DNA of 64,000 nucleotides, from contig JAQSCO010000049.1 in assembly GCA_029945445.1 (NCBI GenBank), positions 86,972 to 150,971 on the forward strand, written 5' to 3'. Below the pieces are notes generated by a model that did no database searches, had not been told where the DNA came from, and saw only the letters and a list, made by a program, of their open reading frames with translations. Source of the stretch: Lacunisphaera sp. Lineage in GTDB: Bacteria > Verrucomicrobiota > Verrucomicrobiia > Opitutales > Opitutaceae. The translations under genes were made by a program, and so were the position numbers. Shown here in pieces: positions 1 through 10,125 of the stretch (position 1 is its first letter; each line of letters begins with the position of its first letter).

Positions 1-917
1 GGCACGCCCATCAGCAGGATGTTTGAGGGCAGATGCGTCCACACCATGGTGTTCACCAACCCGATGCGCCGGGCCAGCGGCACCGCGGCGAGCGCCGAAA
101 TGCCCGACAGCAGGTTCGCGCCGAAGAAAATTCCGCCCAGCGCCGCGTCCGTGACGCCGAAGCGCTGGTGAAACCAGTAGGCGAGGAAACTCTGCACGAT
201 GAAGCCGCCGCCAAATGAATCGATCCAGAAGATCGCGCTGAGCTTGAAGACGGTGGAGCGCGACTCGTCCAGCCCAAGGAATTTTTTTGAAGGCTCGCCG
301 CCCGCGGTCGCCTCCGGGGCCTCCACCTTCGCGTCCAGGCGCCAGCTCAACAGCCCGATCACCACGCCGAGCGCCCCGTAGCCGGTGAACAGCACTTGGT
401 AACTGGCGAGCGCGGTCCAGCCGGACTGCTGCAGGCTGGCCGCGATCAAGCCCCCGGCCAGCGCGCCGACGGCGGTCGCGACGAAGCCCGCGACGTTATA
501 CCACGCAAAAATCCGCGTGCGGTCGCGGTCGTCGATCAGTTGCGCCAGGCAGGCCTGCTCGACCGCGAGAAACGGCCCGACCTCACTGCCGGTCGGGCTG
601 ATCACGCCGAGGGTCGCTCCGATCAGCAGCAGGGTGAAATCACCGGTCAACGCCATCACCCAGCCGCCGAGCGCCATCAGCGCCGCGCCAACCATCAAGG
701 TGCGCCGCCGGCCCCAGCGGTCGGCGCGCGTGCTCAGCCCGAGTGAAATCGCGGCGTCGCCCAGGAAGGTGCACGTCAGCAGCAGGCCGATGCGCGTCTC
801 CCCCAGCCCGGCGGCTGCGAGGTAAAGCACGAGCATGACGCCGATGATGCCGTAGGCGAACATCCGCACGATGCGCGTCGCGAAGAGCAGCCGCACGCTG
901 GCTGGCCTGAAGGTCAC
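1..917 (-). CDS. MFS transporter (partial, C-terminus beyond window)
   Basis: About 305 residues are visible, with the 3' end cut by the window edge. The protein is a run of hydrophobic helices separated by short basic loops. Near residue 60 the cytoplasmic loop between helices 2 and 3 carries the MFS signature DRWGRRRTLM. The charged central loop (SKKFLGLDESR region) fits the hinge between the two six-helix halves. Substrate cannot be told from sequence. I chose a GTG start giving MTFRPASVRLLF just before the first helix; a second in-frame GTG lies seven codons later. It follows the transglycosylase gene by 37 bases on the same strand and may be co-transcribed. Confidence 0.8.
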   Translation of the reverse strand, partial: MTFRPASVRLLFATRIVRMFAYGIIGVMLVLYLAAAGLGETRIGLLLTCTFLGDAAISLGLSTRADRWGRRRTLMVGAALMALGGWVMALTGDFTLLLIGATLGVISPTGSEVGPFLAVEQACLAQLIDDRDRTRIFAWYNVAGFVATAVGALAGGLIAASLQQSGWTALASYQVLFTGYGALGVVIGLLSWRLDAKVEAPEATAGGEPSKKFLGLDESRSTVFKLSAIFWIDSFGGGFIVQSFLAYWFHQRFGVTDAALGGIFFGANLLSGISALAAVPLARRIGLVNTMVWTHLPSNILLMGV

Positions 918-954
918 GCGGCGATGCAGCCGCAGCCGGTTGGCCGCCGCAACG

Positions 955-1467
955 CTATTTCGGCGGCGGCACGGGCGCGAGGTTACCGCGCCAGAGGTCG
1001 CGATAGATCGGACTGTCGGGCACATCCAGCCGGTCGAGCGCGAAGCCCCGCTGCTCGACGTAATCCATGCCGTAGTGGAACGAGGCCAGTAGCAGTGGAT
1101 AGGAGAACTTGTTTTTCCGGTGCAGGTAGCTCCGGCACCAGGCGAGGTAGTCGACGCCCGTCGCGAGGTTCTGCCGCCAGTCCCAGACCGCCGGGTCATA
1201 GGGTGTGCGGTTCACTTCGCGCCAGGCCGCCGGCTTGAGCTGCAGCAGCCCGCGCGCCTCGCCGTTGCGGGCTTGCGGATCGAAATTCGATTCGGCCGCC
1301 ACCAACGCATAGATGAAGGCGGGGGCGATCCGGTAGCGGGCGGCATGCGGCTGGATCGCGGCCCACACGTTCTCGCGCGTGGCGGGATCGGGCGCGGCGG
1401 CCGGCTTGCGGCCGCAGCCAAGCGCGAGCAGGCATCCTGCCGCGAGAACAATGACTGCCCGGTTCAT
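955..1467 (-). CDS. Lytic transglycosylase (SLT-type) lipoprotein
   Basis: A 170-residue peptidoglycan-lytic transglycosylase. Residues 1-18 form a lipoprotein signal ending in LALGC with the lipidated Cys at 18, so it should be anchored in an envelope membrane. The lysozyme-like SLT core starts near 45 and has the catalytic motif AAESNFDP (Glu59) followed by GLLQLKP, then ATGVDYLAWC and ASFHYGMDYV, as in Slt/MltC-like domains. The open frame extends 23 codons upstream into fabF, but the ATG at the signal peptide is the sensible start. It is short for the family, essentially a bare catalytic domain. It sits between fabF and an MFS gene on the same strand. Confidence 0.85.
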   Translation of the reverse strand: MNRAVIVLAAGCLLALGCGRKPAAAPDPATRENVWAAIQPHAARYRIAPAFIYALVAAESNFDPQARNGEARGLLQLKPAAWREVNRTPYDPAVWDWRQNLATGVDYLAWCRSYLHRKNKFSYPLLLASFHYGMDYVEQRGFALDRLDVPDSPIYRDLWRGNLAPVPPPK

Positions 1468-1489
1468 GCGGGAGCCAACTCCCACGGGC

Positions 1490-2740
<1,251 letters not shown>

Positions 2741-2762
2741 CGGAAAATTGGGTGATAAAATG

Positions 2763-2808
2763 AAAAAGCGCCCTACCAGACCAGCACTAGGCCAGACGGT
2801 AGAACGCT
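2763..2808 (-). terminator. Intrinsic terminator/attenuator between acpP and fabF
   Basis: On the minus strand a stem of about 12 pairs (several G-U) is formed by AGCGTTCTACC and GGTAGGGCGCT around a 20-odd base loop, followed at once by five T and then CATTTT. It lies 19 bases after the acpP stop and 23 bases before the fabF start. This placement would let acpP be made in excess of fabF by partial termination. The stem and T tract are seen directly; the regulatory consequence is inferred. Confidence 0.7.
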
Positions 2809-2826
2809 ATGGTCAAAAGCCAAAAT

Positions 2827-3090
2827 CTATTTCTTTCCAGCCTTGGCCTCGATGTAGGCCGTCACATCGCCCACCGTCTGAAGCTTCTCGGCGTCGGATT
2901 CGGGAATCTCGCCCTTGATCTCGTCCTTGAACTCTTCCTCGAAAGCCATGATGAGCTCGACGGTGTCGAGCGAGTCGGCGCCAAGGTCGTCGAGGAACGA
3001 CGCCTGCGGGGTGATTTGCTCCTCGTTAACATTCAGTTGGTTAACGATGATTTCTTTGACGCGCTGGTCGATGGTTTTCTGGTCAGCCAT
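2827..3090 (-). CDS. acpP: Acyl carrier protein
   Basis: An 87-residue acidic acyl carrier protein of normal length. Ser40 in the DSL motif ([11 protein letters not shown]) is the 4'-phosphopantetheine attachment site. The three-helix acidic pattern EEEFKDEI is typical of fatty-acid ACP. It carries growing acyl chains between FabG and FabF, its two neighbours on the same strand. The C-terminal EAKAGKK is a slightly basic tail of no evident consequence. Confidence 0.97.
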   Translation of the reverse strand: MADQKTIDQRVKEIIVNQLNVNEEQITPQASFLDDLGADSLDTVELIMAFEEEFKDEIKGEIPESDAEKLQTVGDVTAYIEAKAGKK

Positions 3091-3129
3091 GAGATTGGAA
3101 AGTGGGTCTAAAACGTTTAGGAAGAGGCA

Positions 3130-3876
3130 TCACATCACCATGCCGCCGTCAACGGTAAAAACTTGCCCCGTAATGTAGCCCGCTTCTTCGGAGCAGAGAA
3201 AAGCCGTCATGTGCGCGATGTCCGCGGCCTCGCCGAGGCGCTTGAGCGGAATGACCGAGGTTATCTTCTCCGCGGCCTCGGGCGGCAGCGCAGCGGTCAT
3301 GTCGGTCTTGATGAACCCGGGGGCGACCGCGTTCGAGGTCACGCCGCGGGCGGCGAATTCCTTGGCGATGGCCTTGGTGAAGCCGATGAGGCCGGCCTTG
3401 GCCGAACAGTAGTTGGCCTGGCCGGCGTTGCCCATGAGGCCGACCACGGAGGTGATGTTCACGATGCGGCCCCAGCGCTTCTGCGTCATCGAGCGGCCGA
3501 TGTGCTTCGTCCAGTGGTAGCAACTGGTGAGGTTGGTCGTGATGACCGAGTTCCAGTCGTCCTCGGACATGCGGAAGAGCAGGCCGTCCTTCGTGATGCC
3601 GGCGTTGTTCACGAGAATGTCGATCTGGCCGAACTCGGCGAGCAGGTCGGCGCTGGCCTTGGCGACGGCGGCTCCGTCGGCCACGTCCACCGCAAGGGCC
3701 TTGGCCTTGCCGCCGGCGGCATTGATGGCGGCCGCAGTCGCGCCGCAGCTGTCGGCGGACTTGCTCACGCAGATCACGGTCACGCCGCTTTTCGCCAGCA
3801 GTTCCGCGATGGCTTTGCCGATGCCCCGGCCGGCGCCAGTGACAAGGGCCACTCGATTAGTGTAGGTCAGGCTCAT
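3130..3876 (-). CDS. fabG: 3-oxoacyl-ACP reductase (FabG)
   Basis: A 248-residue short-chain dehydrogenase reducing 3-oxoacyl-ACP with NADPH. The Rossmann motif TGAGRGIG is at 13-20, NNAG near 90, and the catalytic set Asn115, Ser143, Tyr156, Lys160 (YCSAK) is intact. The C-terminal TGQVFTVDGGMVM is characteristic of FabG. Gene order fabG-acpP-fabF supports the fatty-acid role rather than another SDR substrate. The gap to acpP is 39 bases and to the upstream flavoprotein gene 40 bases, so all may be on one transcript. Confidence 0.95.
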   Translation of the reverse strand: MSLTYTNRVALVTGAGRGIGKAIAELLAKSGVTVICVSKSADSCGATAAAINAAGGKAKALAVDVADGAAVAKASADLLAEFGQIDILVNNAGITKDGLLFRMSEDDWNSVITTNLTSCYHWTKHIGRSMTQKRWGRIVNITSVVGLMGNAGQANYCSAKAGLIGFTKAIAKEFAARGVTSNAVAPGFIKTDMTAALPPEAAEKITSVIPLKRLGEAADIAHMTAFLCSEEAGYITGQVFTVDGGMVM

Positions 3877-3916
3877 GGGAGGAGGGCGCCATAGGTCGCC
3901 TCGGCCCGGACGTTTG

Positions 3917-5089
3917 TCAATACACGTCGCGCTGGTAGCGCTTGTCCTTCTTCATCTGCTTCACGTAGTCGGCCGCGGCCGCGGGATCCATTCCGCCTTG
4001 CTGGGCGATGATCTCCAGCAACGCCGCATCGACGTCCTTCGCCATGCGGTGGGCGTCGCCGCAGACATAAAACACCGCGCCGCCCTTGAACCACGCCCAC
4101 AGCTCCGCCGCCGCCTCGCGCATGCGGTCCTGCACGTAGATTTTTTTCTGCTGGTCGCGCGAAAACGCCAGGTCGACGCGCGCCATCTTGCCTTCAGCGA
4201 GCAGCCGCTTCCATTCGTCGCCGTAAAGATAATCGGTCTTCTCGTGCTGGTCGCCGAAGAACAGCCAGTTGCGACCGGCGGCCTTGGTCGCGATCCGCTC
4301 CTGCACAAACGCGCGGAACGGCGCCACCCCGGTGCCCGGCCCGACCATGATGATGTCCTTGCCCGGATCCTCCGGCAGGCCGAAGTGTGACGCGGCCACA
4401 AAGACCGGGATCGGCGTCCGGCGGCGCGTGACACGGTCGGCGAGGAAGGTCGAGCAGACGCCGTAGCGCCGGCGGCCGTTGGACTCGTAGCGCACGGGCG
4501 CCACCGTCAGGTGCACCTGCCCCGGGTAGAGCGTGGACGAGGAGGCGATCGAATAGAGCCGCGGCATCAGCCGACGCAGGTGGTCGGCCAGTTCCTGCGG
4601 CGTCAGCTTGGCGCCGGGAAATTCCTCCAGCAAGTCGATGTATTCACGCTGTCCGAGGAAGGTCTCGCGGAGTTCCTCCGCGCCCGGCGCGAGCAAGGCC
4701 GCCAGCTGGGCCCGTTCCTTCTCGTCGCCGGTCTTGGCGGCGAGGGTGTCGAGGATCTTCTTGGTCGGCTGCGAGAGGGAAAGCTTGCTGGTCAGCGCGT
4801 CGCGCAAACTGACGGGCGCGGTCAGGCGCGGCAGCATCACCGGCTCGTTGCCCGTGGCGGCGAGCAACTCGATGATCTCGTCGACCAACTGCGGCCGGTT
4901 GGTGGCGTAGACTCCGAGCGAATCGCCCACGGTGTAGGTCAGTCCGCTGCCCGCGATGTCGACGACCAGGTGGCGGGTGTCCTTGCTCGAGCCGTCCTTG
5001 TTGAGCACCCGGTTCTCCAGCAATTTGGCGGAAAGCGGATTGTCCTTCGTGTAGGCACTGAACGGCGGAGTGGAAACATGCATGCGCAA
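3917..5089 (-). CDS. Sulfite-reductase-type flavoprotein (FAD/NADPH domains only)
   Basis: A 390-residue protein matching the C-terminal FNR half of CysJ/diflavin reductases: the FAD motif RLYSIASS at 177-184, GVCSTFLAD near 210, the pyrophosphate loop GPGTGVAPFRAF at 250-261, the NADPH-binding YVCGDAHRMAKD near 345 and the family-ending KRYQRDVY. The N-terminal FMN flavodoxin domain of CysJ is absent, so electrons must pass to a separate flavodoxin, a ferredoxin, or directly to a partner. No sulfite reductase hemoprotein (cysI) is in the window. It is upstream of fabG on the same strand. The product name is secure at family level; the electron acceptor is unknown. Confidence 0.85.
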   Translation of the reverse strand: MRMHVSTPPFSAYTKDNPLSAKLLENRVLNKDGSSKDTRHLVVDIAGSGLTYTVGDSLGVYATNRPQLVDEIIELLAATGNEPVMLPRLTAPVSLRDALTSKLSLSQPTKKILDTLAAKTGDEKERAQLAALLAPGAEELRETFLGQREYIDLLEEFPGAKLTPQELADHLRRLMPRLYSIASSSTLYPGQVHLTVAPVRYESNGRRRYGVCSTFLADRVTRRRTPIPVFVAASHFGLPEDPGKDIIMVGPGTGVAPFRAFVQERIATKAAGRNWLFFGDQHEKTDYLYGDEWKRLLAEGKMARVDLAFSRDQQKKIYVQDRMREAAAELWAWFKGGAVFYVCGDAHRMAKDVDAALLEIIAQQGGMDPAAAADYVKQMKKDKRYQRDVY

Positions 5090-5190
5090 CGATAATTAAC
5101 GCCCCCCGGACGCCTGCTTGGCAAGCATGGTTTGCGTCACGGGGAATCTCGTTGCGCCACCCTGCGCCGCCTGCCATGCAGCCGGCTTAC

Positions 5191-5967
5191 ATGGAGCCTC
5201 TCCGCATTCAGAAATTTATCGCCGACTCCGGCCTGTGCTCGCGCCGCGCCGCCGAGGCCCTGATCGTCGCGGGCGAGGTCTATGTCAACGGCCAGAAGGC
5301 CTCCCTCGGCCAGAAGATCGAGCCGGACGCGGACAAGGTCTCCGTCAACGGCAAGGCCGTCAGCCCCAAGGCCCAGCCGAAGCTCGCGCTCGTCATGCAC
5401 AAGCCCCGCGGCGTCGTCTGCAGCAACAGCGACCCGCACGCCGAGCAGACCATCTTCGACCTCCTGCCGCGCGAATGGGCCCGGCTGCGCCTCTTTTGTG
5501 CCGGCCGGCTCGACAAGGACAGCGAGGGTCTCGTCATCCTCACCTCCGACGGCGACCTCGCGCACAAGCTCATGCACCCGTCGAACCTGGTCGTAAAGCG
5601 CTACTACGTCTCGCTCGAGGAGCCCTTCCCCGCCGGCCGCCTGCGCCAGCTGCTCCGCGGCGTGGTCATCGAGGGCGAGCACCTGAAGGTCGAGCGCGCC
5701 AACCTCGTCAACCCCAAGCCCGACGGCGCCTCGACCCAGCTCGATGTCCACATGCACCACGGCAAGAAGCGCGAGATCCGCCAGCTCTTCACCGCCCTCG
5801 GCTTCGAGGTCCGCCGTCTGCGCCGCTACCAGATCGGCGCCCTCCGCCTGAAAGGAATTCCTTTGCGCGGCGTGAAACAACTTTCTACGAAAGAAATCCA
5901 ATCCCTCTTCGCCGTCCCTCCCTCCCACTACCGCCAACCGGCGGGCACTGCCTTCGATGAAAACTAA
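5191..5967 (+). CDS. rRNA pseudouridine synthase, RsuA/RluB/RluE/RluF family
   Basis: A 258-residue pseudouridine synthase. An S4 RNA-binding domain (MEPLRIQKFIADSG, SRRAAEALI, VYVNGQ) fills residues 1-55. The catalytic domain follows, with the Asp of GRLDKDSEGL at 108 as nucleophile and the KKREIRQLF motif near 195 common to the RsuA-like group. I used the internal ATG beginning MEPLRIQKF rather than the longer frame because the family starts there. Which rRNA uridine is modified cannot be decided, although RluB-like (23S) is most likely by pattern. It overlaps the next gene by 11 bases. Confidence 0.9.
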   Translation: MEPLRIQKFIADSGLCSRRAAEALIVAGEVYVNGQKASLGQKIEPDADKVSVNGKAVSPKAQPKLALVMHKPRGVVCSNSDPHAEQTIFDLLPREWARLRLFCAGRLDKDSEGLVILTSDGDLAHKLMHPSNLVVKRYYVSLEEPFPAGRLRQLLRGVVIEGEHLKVERANLVNPKPDGASTQLDVHMHHGKKREIRQLFTALGFEVRRLRRYQIGALRLKGIPLRGVKQLSTKEIQSLFAVPPSHYRQPAGTAFDEN

Positions 5968-6736
5968 AATCATCCTCCTCGCCCTCGCCTTCTCCGCCAC
6001 CCGGCTCGCCGCCGACTTCCTCGCGACCGACACGGCCGTGTTCATCCAGACCGACCCCAAGGCGCCGGTCATCGCCCGCCTCAAGGCGGGCACCACCGTG
6101 GTCACCGTGGGCGAAGCCCCGGCCGGCTGGCGCCGCATCGAGGTCAGCGGGCCGTTCGAGGCCTACGTCCTGAACCGCGATGTCACCAAGGGCCTCGATG
6201 TCCGCGAGGGCGCCAGCATCTACTCCGCCCCGCGCAAGGACGCGCCCGTCATGACTGTCGCCGCCGCGGGCGACAAGAGCGAGGTCACCGGCCTGCACGG
6301 CATCGACTGGGTCCAGATCAAGCTCGAGAAAAAGCTCCAGGGCTTCATCGCCATCGGTGAGACCGCCAACACCCCCGCGCCGGCCGCCCACGCGGTGCCC
6401 GTCACCGCCGCCCCCGCCGCGCCGGCCTCCGTCGGCTCGCTCGCGGCTCCCGGCCGCCCCGTGGCCATGACCGGCGACACCGCCGACCTGCCGCGGCTTT
6501 TCGCCGGCAAGCTCGTGCTCGCCCGCCGCCCCATCTTCAACCCGAACCCGCCCTACGATTACCAGGTCGTCGACGCGAACGGCCGCCGCTTCGCCTACGT
6601 CGACACCCAGCGCCTGCGGCTGAACGAGAAGATCGAGTCCTTCCTCGAGCGCGAGATCACCATCACCGGCACCGTCCGGAACACCGTCGACGGCAAGGAC
6701 CTCGTCATTGCCGCCGAGGCGATGACGCTGAAATAA
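5957..6736 (+). CDS. Exported SH3-like domain protein
   Basis: A 259-residue protein with a signal peptide (first about 19 residues, ending LAAD). Two consecutive beta-rich segments look like bacterial SH3 domains: [17 protein letters not shown]...[10 protein letters not shown], and [16 protein letters not shown]...[10 protein letters not shown]. An Ala/Pro-rich linker (about 135-175) leads to a C-terminal domain with [16 protein letters not shown], which resembles an OB-type strand pattern. Function is unknown; such domains often bind cell-wall or extracellular ligands. It overlaps the pseudouridine synthase gene and ends just before a terminator. Confidence 0.7.
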   Translation: MKTKIILLALAFSATRLAADFLATDTAVFIQTDPKAPVIARLKAGTTVVTVGEAPAGWRRIEVSGPFEAYVLNRDVTKGLDVREGASIYSAPRKDAPVMTVAAAGDKSEVTGLHGIDWVQIKLEKKLQGFIAIGETANTPAPAAHAVPVTAAPAAPASVGSLAAPGRPVAMTGDTADLPRLFAGKLVLARRPIFNPNPPYDYQVVDANGRRFAYVDTQRLRLNEKIESFLEREITITGTVRNTVDGKDLVIAAEAMTLK

Positions 6737-6753
6737 ATTTTTTCTCCTTCCCC

Positions 6754-6775
6754 GCCGGCCGCGCGGCCGGCTTTT
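6754..6775 (+). terminator. Intrinsic terminator
   Basis: A perfect 7-bp GC stem, GCCGGCC/GGCCGGC around GCGC, is followed by TTTT. It sits 17 bases after the SH3-protein stop and before folD, closing the rluB-SH3 unit. Confidence 0.75.
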
Positions 6776-6789
6776 CATTTTCCCGCACC

Positions 6790-7674
6790 ATGGAACTCAT
6801 CGACGGTAACAAGATCGCCGCTGACATCATTGCCGAACTCAAGGCCGAGGTCGCCGCGCTCCCCGGCCGGCGGCCCTGCATCGCCCTCGTGCGCGTCGGC
6901 GAGGATCCCGCTTCCATCTCCTACGTGACGAAGAAGCAGAAGACCTCCGCCGAGATCGGCATCGAGAGCCGCCTCATCCTCCCGCCGGTCACGATTTCGC
7001 AGGCCGAACTCTTCGCGCTGATCGACGGCCTGAACAACGACGAGGGTGTCGATGGCATTCTGGTCCAGTCGCCGCTGCCGAAGCACCTCAACGAGGTCGA
7101 GGTCTTCCGCCGCATCGCCGCGCACAAGGACGTCGACGGCTTCCACACGATGAACCTCGGCAAGCTCGCGCAGGAGGACGCCACCGGCTTCGTCGCCTGC
7201 ACACCCGCCGGCATCATGGAACTGCTCCAGCGCTCCGGCGTGAAGCTTGCGGGGAAGCACGTCGTCGTCCTCGGCCGCAGCCTCATCGTCGGCAAGCCTG
7301 CGGCGTTGCTCGCGCTGCAGCGTCAGCCTTGGGCCAACGCCACGGTCACCGTCTGCCATTCGCAGACCGCGAACCTCCCCTCTTTCACGCGCCAGGCCGA
7401 CATCCTCATCGCCGCGATCGGCAAGCCCGAATTCGTCACCGCCGACATGGTCAAACCCGGGGCGGTCGTCATCGACGTCGGCGTTAATCGCGTCGCTGAT
7501 CCGACAAAGAAGTCCGGCTACCGGCTCACGGGCGACGTCCATTTCCCCACCGTGGCCCCGCTGTGCAGCAAGATCACGCCCGTCCCCGGCGGCGTCGGCC
7601 CCATGACCGTCGCCCTGCTCATGAAGAACACCGTCAAGGCCCGGCGGCAGAATTCCCTAGCTGACCGGGGTTAA
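6790..7674 (+). CDS. folD: Bifunctional methylene-THF dehydrogenase/cyclohydrolase (FolD)
   Basis: A 294-residue FolD that oxidises 5,10-methylene-THF to methenyl-THF with NADP and hydrolyses it to 10-formyl-THF, supplying purine and formyl-Met synthesis. Signature motifs are present: Tyr45/Lys49 in [32 protein letters not shown], the NADP loop [12 protein letters not shown] and the C-terminal PGGVGPMT. Length and order are typical. It is preceded by a terminator and probably has its own promoter. Confidence 0.96.
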   Translation: MELIDGNKIAADIIAELKAEVAALPGRRPCIALVRVGEDPASISYVTKKQKTSAEIGIESRLILPPVTISQAELFALIDGLNNDEGVDGILVQSPLPKHLNEVEVFRRIAAHKDVDGFHTMNLGKLAQEDATGFVACTPAGIMELLQRSGVKLAGKHVVVLGRSLIVGKPAALLALQRQPWANATVTVCHSQTANLPSFTRQADILIAAIGKPEFVTADMVKPGAVVIDVGVNRVADPTKKSGYRLTGDVHFPTVAPLCSKITPVPGGVGPMTVALLMKNTVKARRQNSLADRG

Positions 7675-7744
7675 AATACTCCTGCCGCCCGCAAACAGGA
7701 CACTTGCCACGCTCTGGCAAACCCACTTCTCTCCTGTAGACCGC

Positions 7745-8863
7745 ATGGCCGCACCCAAGATCCTCGTCGTCGACGACCAGCCCATCAACGTCCAGCTCCT
7801 GAAGCGCAAGCTGGAGCGCGAGGGCATGACTGTGGCCACGTCCTACTCCGGCCGCGAGGCGCTCGACCTCATCGCCGCCGACAAGCCCGACCTCATCCTG
7901 CTCGACGTCATGATGCCCGAGATGGACGGCATCGAGGTCTGTCAGCGCCTCCAGGCCAGCTCCGAGACCAAGTCCATCCCCGTCATCTTCATCACCGCGC
8001 GCACCTCCAAGGAGGGCAAGATCGAGGGCCTCGGCGTCGGCGCCGTGGACTACATCACGAAGCCCATCGATCTCGACGAGACCCTCGCCCGCGTGCAGAC
8101 GCAGCTCCGCTTCGTCGCCATCAACCGCGAGCTCGTCGACCTGCAGCGCCGCCTCGGCGAATCCCGCCGCTCCGCCACCATCGGCGCCGTCACGCAGGGC
8201 ATCGCGCATAACCTGAACAATCTCCTCGGCGTCGTCATCGGCTACGTCGACCTCATCAAGGCCTACAGCGAGAAGCCCGAGCTCGTCCGCAAGAACGCCC
8301 AGCACCTCGAGGACGCCGTCAACCGCATCGTCGTCATCATCAAGCAGCTCACTGGCCTGGTGGTGAAGAACAAGCCGCCGCTCATCCGCGCCAGCCTCGC
8401 CCGCATGATCGACAGCGGCATCCGCCGCTACCAGATCGACTATAAGATCGACCAGCCCATCACCGTCGAGAACGCGCCCGGCGACGTCCTGATCGAGACC
8501 AACGTCGAGGTGTTCGAGGAGGCGCTGGCCAAGCTCCTCGTCAACGCGTGGGAAAGCTACCACGACGAACCCGACGACAAGCGACCCATCAACATCCGCA
8601 CCGAGGTCATCGAGCGCCCCGACGAGGGCCGCTTCGCCCTCGTGCATATCGAGGACAAGGGCCGCGGCGTCGACCCCGAGATCCGCGACCACGCCTTCGA
8701 GCCTTTCACGAGCACCAAGCACACCGTCGGCGTCGGCATGGGCCTGACCGTCGCGCGCCACTCGCTGCGGAACCTCGGTGGCGAGGTTTCCCTTGCGGAT
8801 CGTCCCGGCGGAGGCTCGATCGCCACCATCCGCCACCCGCTCGACCGGAAAGCGAAGTCCTAA
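7745..8863 (+). CDS. Receiver domain-histidine kinase protein
   Basis: A 372-residue soluble signalling protein with the receiver first and the kinase second. Residues 5-120 are a REC domain with acidic pocket DD10-11, phosphoacceptor Asp54 (LLDVMMPEMDG) and Lys106 (TKPIDL). A short coiled linker leads to a HisKA-like segment with His155 in GIAHNLNNLLGVVIGY. The ATPase domain follows with an N-box-like LLVNAWESYH, a G1-like EDKGRGVD, FEPFTSTK and GMGLTVARH. There is no transmembrane or input domain. The usual H-E pair is H-N here. The partner is unknown and no cognate regulator lies nearby. It could relay phosphate from its receiver or sense through it. Confidence 0.85.
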   Translation: MAAPKILVVDDQPINVQLLKRKLEREGMTVATSYSGREALDLIAADKPDLILLDVMMPEMDGIEVCQRLQASSETKSIPVIFITARTSKEGKIEGLGVGAVDYITKPIDLDETLARVQTQLRFVAINRELVDLQRRLGESRRSATIGAVTQGIAHNLNNLLGVVIGYVDLIKAYSEKPELVRKNAQHLEDAVNRIVVIIKQLTGLVVKNKPPLIRASLARMIDSGIRRYQIDYKIDQPITVENAPGDVLIETNVEVFEEALAKLLVNAWESYHDEPDDKRPINIRTEVIERPDEGRFALVHIEDKGRGVDPEIRDHAFEPFTSTKHTVGVGMGLTVARHSLRNLGGEVSLADRPGGGSIATIRHPLDRKAKS

Positions 8864-8902
8864 GGTCGGGCGCGTCCGGCTCGGCGCGCCGCATCCCAGC
8901 CC

Positions 8903-9706
8903 ATGGCAAAAATCGCTTTCATCGGTGCCGGCAACCTGGCCTCCGCCATCGTCCGCGGCCTGCTCGCGCAAAAGGTCGGCGCGCCCGCCGATCTCGCCTG
9001 CCTGAGCAAGAACGGCGCCACGGCGCAGAAGCTCGCGGCCGACACCGGCATCACCTTCGAACCCGACCTGGCGAAGCTGCTCGCGCATGCCGACACTGTC
9101 GTCGTTGCCTTCAAGCCGCAGTCACTCGCCGGCGCCGACCCGCGCCTCGCCGAACTCACCGCGGGCAAGCTCGTCCTCTCCGTCCTCGCCGGCAAGAAGC
9201 TGGCGCGGCTCGCGCAAGCTTTTCCGCAGGCCCGCAACCTCGTCCGCACGATGCCCAACACCCCCGCCGCCATCGGCGCGGGCATGACCTGCTGGTGTTC
9301 GCTCGCACCGCTCGCGCCGGCTGACCGGGCCACCGTGGAAAAGCTCCTCGGCGCGCTCGGCCAGTTCCTCGAGCTCGGCGAGGAACACATGGATTGCGTC
9401 ACGACCCTCGTCGGCAGCACGCCGGCGTTCCTCTTTGAATTCGTCGCCGCGCTGCGCGACGGCGGCGTCGCCGCCGGGCTGCCACGCGCCACCGCGCAGA
9501 AACTTGCGCTCGAGTCGGTGCTCGGCTCGGCGAAGCTCCTCGCCCAGACCGGCGGCGAGCCCGAGGAGTTGCGCGACAAGGTCGTGTCGCCCAACGGCAC
9601 CACCTTCGCCGGCCTGCAGGTCATGGCCGCGCGCCAGTTCCGCGAGACGATCAAGGAAACCATCCTCGCCGGCACGCGCCGCGCCGGCGAGCTGTCGCGC
9701 GACTGA
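8903..9706 (+). CDS. proC: Pyrroline-5-carboxylate reductase
   Basis: A 267-residue NAD(P)H-dependent reductase catalysing the last proline-biosynthesis step. The Rossmann loop IGAGNLASAIVRGL is at 7-20, VVAFKPQ near 72, VRTMPNTPAAIG near 114, and the C-terminal signature DKVVSPNGTTFAGLQVM near 230 is diagnostic. proB and proA, the preceding steps, are elsewhere in the window (56.8-58.9 kb). Length is normal. Confidence 0.95.
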   Translation: MAKIAFIGAGNLASAIVRGLLAQKVGAPADLACLSKNGATAQKLAADTGITFEPDLAKLLAHADTVVVAFKPQSLAGADPRLAELTAGKLVLSVLAGKKLARLAQAFPQARNLVRTMPNTPAAIGAGMTCWCSLAPLAPADRATVEKLLGALGQFLELGEEHMDCVTTLVGSTPAFLFEFVAALRDGGVAAGLPRATAQKLALESVLGSAKLLAQTGGEPEELRDKVVSPNGTTFAGLQVMAARQFRETIKETILAGTRRAGELSRD

Positions 9707-9711
9707 GCCGG

Positions 9712-10125
9712 ATGCCCTTCTGGCGGATCCTCACCCTGCTGCTGGTGGTCGCGGTCGCGGGCATCAACCTGTGGCGCACCGCCGGGGACGGCCTGCGCAC
9801 GCTCCGGCACCCGGTCGCCGACCCGGTCATGGCGCAGGAACAGCGTTTCGCGGCCCTGCGCCGCACGCTGCTGGAGCGCGGCATCAGCGGCACCGCGGGC
9901 TATTTCGCCGATGTGCCGAAGGAGAAGGTCTTCGCCGGGTTCGCGACCGTCTCCGAATACTACCAGATGCAATATGCGCTCGCCCCGCTGGTGCTCGACC
10001 TGAACACCGAGCATCACCCGTGGGCCGTCGCCAACTTCCGGACGGCCGCGGCCATGCCACCGGGCTTCAAGGTTGTCCAGGACTTCGGCCAGGGTGTGTT
10101 CCTCCTGCAACAGGCCGCGCCATGA
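9712..10125 (+). CDS. Small membrane-anchored protein of unknown function
   Basis: A 137-residue protein with one N-terminal hydrophobic segment (about 5-20) and a soluble remainder without recognised motifs. It starts 5 bases after proC and overlaps the next gene by ATGA, which strongly suggests translational coupling with the polytopic membrane protein that follows. The likely role is as a partner or accessory of that protein. I do not recognise the family. Confidence 0.6.
   Translation: MPFWRILTLLLVVAVAGINLWRTAGDGLRTLRHPVADPVMAQEQRFAALRRTLLERGISGTAGYFADVPKEKVFAGFATVSEYYQMQYALAPLVLDLNTEHHPWAVANFRTAAAMPPGFKVVQDFGQGVFLLQQAAP

Noticed and set aside
7634..9088. 484-codon leftward frame over the receiver-kinase gene
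   Set aside because: Asp/Val/Leu/Gly-rich antisense translation with no domain; the rightward gene is convincing.
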